In this document: piece after piece, positions 63,742-64,000 of the stretch
Numbering within the stretch: position 1 is the stretch's first letter
How the letters are laid out: each line of letters starts with the position of its first letter
DNA from: Algoriphagus faecimaris
Lineage (GTDB): Bacteria; Bacteroidota; Bacteroidia; Cytophagales; Cyclobacteriaceae
Direction of reading: 5' to 3'
Length of the DNA stretch: 64,000 bases
NCBI RefSeq assembly: GCF_900101705.1
Contig: NZ_FNAC01000007.1
Coordinates: 82,667-146,666, forward strand
Position numbers and translations under genes: made by a program
The notes under the pieces: model-generated
Seen by the model: only the letters and a program-made list of their open reading frames with translations
What the model was told of the DNA's origin: nothing
The model's database searches: none

Positions 63742-64000
63742 TCACTGGATTGTAGGTTGCGTTTTGAGGTAATAGGAAAACATCGATTCATACCCTTTTC
63801 TTCTTAGGCGGGACAGAGTAATAGTAGTGATGAGAATCGGGCTCTGAGCTACCGCCCATCCTCCTTTCCTACCTCCCCTACATGCCGGCTCCTCGCTAAA
63901 AATATCCACCGGATATTTTCTTTACGCTCAGCCCTTCCATGCAAAGGCATGATCAACGCCTAATCTGATAAGGTTTTTACGTTTCCGCTCAGGTTTCTTC
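63742..64000 (-). pseudogene. group II intron maturase (reverse transcriptase), C-terminal remnant; runs off right edge
   Basis: Minus-strand translation gives KKPERKRKNLIRLGVDHAFA, then W and KG, then stops, then, in the same frame after an insert, RKGGWAVAQSPILITTITL, SRLRRKGYESMFSYYLKTQ, ending with TGA at 63742-63744. This matches the C-terminal GIIM part of group II intron reverse transcriptases. A 47-base palindrome (63887-63933) and in-frame stops break the frame, so the protein is not made whole. The rest lies outside the window. Confidence 0.75.
63887..63933. repeat. imperfect palindrome inserted in the maturase remnant
   Basis: Arms 63887-63907 and 63911-63933 (GGCTCCTCGCTAAAAATATCC and its partner) are complementary with a three-base ACC loop and a few mismatches. 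It interrupts the maturase reading frame at the point where an AW...RKGGW continuity would be expected. Confidence 0.65.

Larger units (their letters stand above)
63596..63745 (-). ncRNA. 3' end (domains V-VI) of a decayed group II intron
   Basis: On the minus strand the sequence following the maturase stop starts GAACCGCCGTATAC and continues with pieces TACGGTGGT and GTGTGAGG, which together resemble domain V of Bacteroidota group II introns (recalled, not searched). Three short palindromes interrupt it. Then comes a hairpin at 63607-63638 (GGCGC...GGCCCC arms, partly paired) and CCGTCTACACGAT at the 3' end, as expected for domain VI. The proposed 3' boundary is at about 63596, abutting the mcrC stop. 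The disrupted domain V means self-splicing is probably lost. Confidence 0.6.

Noticed and set aside
1..64000. CRISPR array, rRNA or intact tRNA gene
   Set aside because: No regularly spaced direct repeats of 25-40 bases, and no rRNA or complete tRNA structure, were seen on either strand.

Overview
The window reads as a chromosome segment of a Bacteroidota bacterium, most likely of the Cytophagales (Cyclobacteriaceae/Algoriphagus-like). This is inferred from a SusC/SusD pair, a type III glutamine synthetase, Bacteroidota-type -33/-7 promoters (TTG, about 19 bases, TAnnTTTG), a Wza-type exporter with many SLBB domains and a winged-helix regulator heading the polysaccharide locus. No species name can be proven from the sequence alone.

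Region 1 (1-33,800, all on the minus strand) is a very large surface-polysaccharide locus. Read in the direction of transcription it starts with a winged-helix regulator, a long SLBB exporter and UDP-glucose dehydrogenase. Next comes a tightly overlapped block for an activated nonulosonic acid of the legionaminic type: two left-handed beta-helix acyltransferases, 4,6-dehydratase, aminotransferase, NeuB-, NeuC-, PtmE- and NeuA-like enzymes, then a Wzx flippase and an unrecognised transferase candidate. It continues with family 2 glycosyltransferases, a Wzz-like protein, a Wzy-like membrane protein, a Wzi-like porin, a second nucleotide-sugar dehydrogenase, a lipoprotein Wza, a Wzc tyrosine kinase, a methyltransferase, an unknown protein, an ABC flippase, a GT4 enzyme and asparagine synthase, which runs off the left edge. 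One GT2 gene has no ATG, GTG or TTG start and seems to begin at ATA.

Region 2 (33,870-42,290) is housekeeping and miscellaneous: penicillin-acylase-type hydrolase, DUF2911 lipoprotein, endonuclease/exonuclease/phosphatase-fold protein, RND/MMPL exporter, thymidylate synthase and an NTF2-like protein. Region 3 (42,290-51,000, minus) looks like a small chitin/amino-sugar utilisation locus: SusC, SusD, GH18 chitinase, ROK kinase and an FAD oxidoreductase. Region 4 (51,490-58,500) holds glutamine synthetase III, the tRNA methylthiotransferase MtaB, a ParE-type toxin-antitoxin pair, a frameshifted GIY-YIG nuclease relic beside a nested inverted repeat, and glycogen branching enzyme.

Region 5 (58,590-64,000) is an AT-rich accessory island: a lipoprotein, a long imperfect inverted repeat, an McrBC type IV restriction pair with an unusual long N-terminal extension on McrB, and, abutting the mcrC stop codon, the 3' end of a decayed group II intron. 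Its maturase frame is broken by a palindrome, and its presumed domain V appears to be split by three short GC-rich palindromes of one family. This layered decay is the most unusual structure in the window. No CRISPR array, rRNA or intact tRNA gene was seen.
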